NCBI GenBank assembly: GCA_031270145.1
Contig: JAISYD010000142.1
Location: 1 to 15,520 of the forward strand
DNA: 15,520 nt
Direction: 5' to 3'
From: Planctomycetota bacterium
Lineage (GTDB): Bacteria > Planctomycetota > SZUA-567
Of this stretch, positions 15,154 through 15,520 are shown in pieces (position 1 is the stretch's first letter; each line of letters starts with the position of its first letter). The position numbers were made by a program, and so were the translations under genes. The notes below the pieces were generated by a model. It was not told where the DNA came from and searched no databases. It worked only from the letters and a program-made list of their open reading frames with translations.

Positions 15154-15175
15154 ATTATAGCAAACGTCATGCCAA
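15154..15175 (-). promoter_or_regulatory. groE operon promoter: extended -10, overlapping a sigma54-like site
   Basis: The minus strand has TGCTATAAT, a perfect extended -10 (hexamer at 15159-15154), with no good -35. The same stretch reads TTGGCATGACGTTTGCT (15175-15159), matching the sigma54 -24/-12 core TGGCAC-N5-TTGC at all but one base, with the correct 12-bp distance between the GG and GC pairs. Both readings predict a start near 15147-15148. Which sigma factor is used cannot be decided from sequence. Confidence 0.6.
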
Positions 15176-15184
15176 CGCCATTGA

Positions 15185-15201
15185 GAAAATATCATATTTT
15201 C
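15185..15201. promoter_or_regulatory. 17-bp perfect palindrome upstream of the groE promoter
   Basis: GAAAATAT, a central C, and ATATTTTC form a perfect inverted repeat. Relative to the predicted start it covers about -38 to -54, a typical place for an activator or repressor dimer, or for an AT-rich UP-type element. Confidence 0.5.
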
Positions 15202-15260
15202 GACGCATTGCCCGCCTCCACTATAACCGTACACATTTCAAATAATTAGACAAAGGCAAC

Positions 15261-15285
15261 TGTCGGATTTTTTTCCTCGCCGACA
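15261..15285. repeat. Inverted repeat TGTCGG-N13-CCGACA
   Basis: Perfect 6-bp arms at 15261-15266 and 15280-15285 flank a loop containing seven T on the plus strand. The T-run is inside the loop, so it is not a normal terminator. The TTGTCGG half also occurs in the inverted repeat at 13313-13340, which may be chance. Confidence 0.3.
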
Positions 15286-15310
15286 AACCGGACATTCCAT
15301 CCATGATTCC

Positions 15311-15333
15311 ATAAAATAAAATTTTGTCAAAAT
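15311..15333 (-). terminator. Weak AT-only terminator candidate after mtnA
   Basis: On the minus strand ATTTT-GAC-AAAAT (15333-15321) is followed by a T-rich tail, starting 2 nt after the mtnA stop. The stem is only five A-T pairs, so termination would be inefficient. Confidence 0.28.
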
Positions 15334-15335
15334 GA

Positions 15336-15520
15336 CTAAATTAACGATGATGCGGATGTTTTATTCCCGGGGCAAATTGTCCCGGAAGCGCCGCAATCCG
15401 TGAAAATCTTGGCAAAAGCCTCGCCAAAGGGCGGTTTGGTCACTCCGCGCTGGGTGATGACGCCGCTAATCAGTTCGTGATCCGTGACGTCGAAGGCCGG
15501 ATTGAAAACCTTCACGCCCC
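15336..15520 (-). CDS. mtnA: Probable methylthioribose-1-phosphate isomerase, C-terminal part (gene runs off the right edge)
   Basis: The last 60 codons of a minus-strand gene are visible, ending in TAG at 15338-15336. They begin with GVKVFNPAFDVTDHELISGV and continue ITQRGVTKPPFGEAF, matching the conserved C-terminal NPAFDVTP-x-LI-x-x-IIT-x-x-G pattern of MtnA and related eIF2B-alpha-type isomerases. MtnA converts 5-methylthioribose-1-phosphate to methylthioribulose-1-phosphate in methionine salvage. The fragment ends in a short non-conserved extension with two cysteines. Close relatives such as ribose-1,5-bisphosphate isomerase share this fold, so the exact substrate is less sure than the family. 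The gene may be transcribed towards groEL-2, with about 310 nt between them. Confidence 0.82.
   Translation of the reverse strand, partial: GVKVFNPAFDVTDHELISGVITQRGVTKPPFGEAFAKIFTDCGASGTICPGNKTSASSLI

Larger units (their letters stand above)
15023..15335. other. Regulatory intergenic region upstream of groEL-2
   Basis: This 313-bp, relatively AT-rich region holds the groEL-2 ribosome site, a structured leader, a promoter, a 17-bp palindrome, a TGTCGG/CCGACA inverted repeat and the probable end of the mtnA transcript. A CIRCE element (TTAGCACTC-N9-GAGTGCTAA) was looked for by eye and not found. No gene is supported here; small open frames on the plus strand cross the promoter elements and match nothing known. 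Confidence 0.7.

Noticed and set aside
15023..15335. CIRCE heat-shock operator
   Set aside because: Neither half-site TTAGCACTC nor GAGTGCTAA was found; the inverted repeats present have different sequences.

Overview
The window is GC-rich, densely packed bacterial chromosomal DNA, with AT-rich stretches only in the two long intergenic regions. No mobile element, CRISPR array, tRNA or rRNA gene was seen. The taxon cannot be fixed from the sequence alone. Two divergent groEL genes flanking one groES, GroEL-1 with a GPTG in place of the usual GPKG/GPRG, and the run into dnaJ-grpE-fmdB recall the Planctomycetes-Verrucomicrobia-Lentisphaerae group. That is an impression from family knowledge, not a placement.

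Left part (1-5971): the 5' end of a phenylacetate-CoA ligase gene (minus strand) leaves the window on the left. A 489-bp intergenic region carries a good sigma70-type promoter (TTGACC, 17 bp, TATACT) driving ilvC and a GNAT acetyltransferase gene. An M50/site-2-protease-type membrane protein gene faces these from the minus strand and is divergent from ribF, which is followed directly by mutL (TTG start, 1-nt gap). The ribF-mutL pair gives flavin cofactor synthesis and mismatch repair; MutL keeps a near-complete endonuclease motif set.

Right part (5968-15022, all minus strand): one apparent operon, transcribed leftwards, runs groEL-2, groES, groEL-1, dnaJ, grpE, fmdB, a CrtI/phytoene-desaturase-like FAD oxidoreductase, and a GH57 glucan branching enzyme. 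The first five genes form a protein-folding module. The last three are packed tightly behind it (20-nt gap, 1-nt gap, 4-nt ATGA overlap), so an oxidoreductase and a glycogen-type enzyme appear to be co-expressed with heat-shock chaperones. GroEL-2 has a Cys/His-rich C-terminal tail instead of GGM repeats, GroES has a CCC cluster at its N-terminus, and GroEL-1 has neither tail.

Upstream of groEL-2 (15023-15335) lies a rich regulatory region. It has no visible CIRCE element. It holds an extended -10 promoter that also fits a sigma54 -24/-12 site, a 17-bp perfect palindrome just upstream, and a 5' leader with nested, mutually exclusive stems. The window ends in the 3' end of a probable mtnA gene (minus strand).

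The strongest candidates for something undescribed are the paired thiol/metal-type tails on GroES and GroEL-2, the regulatory architecture of the groE leader, and the coupling of the oxidoreductase and GH57 genes to the chaperone operon.
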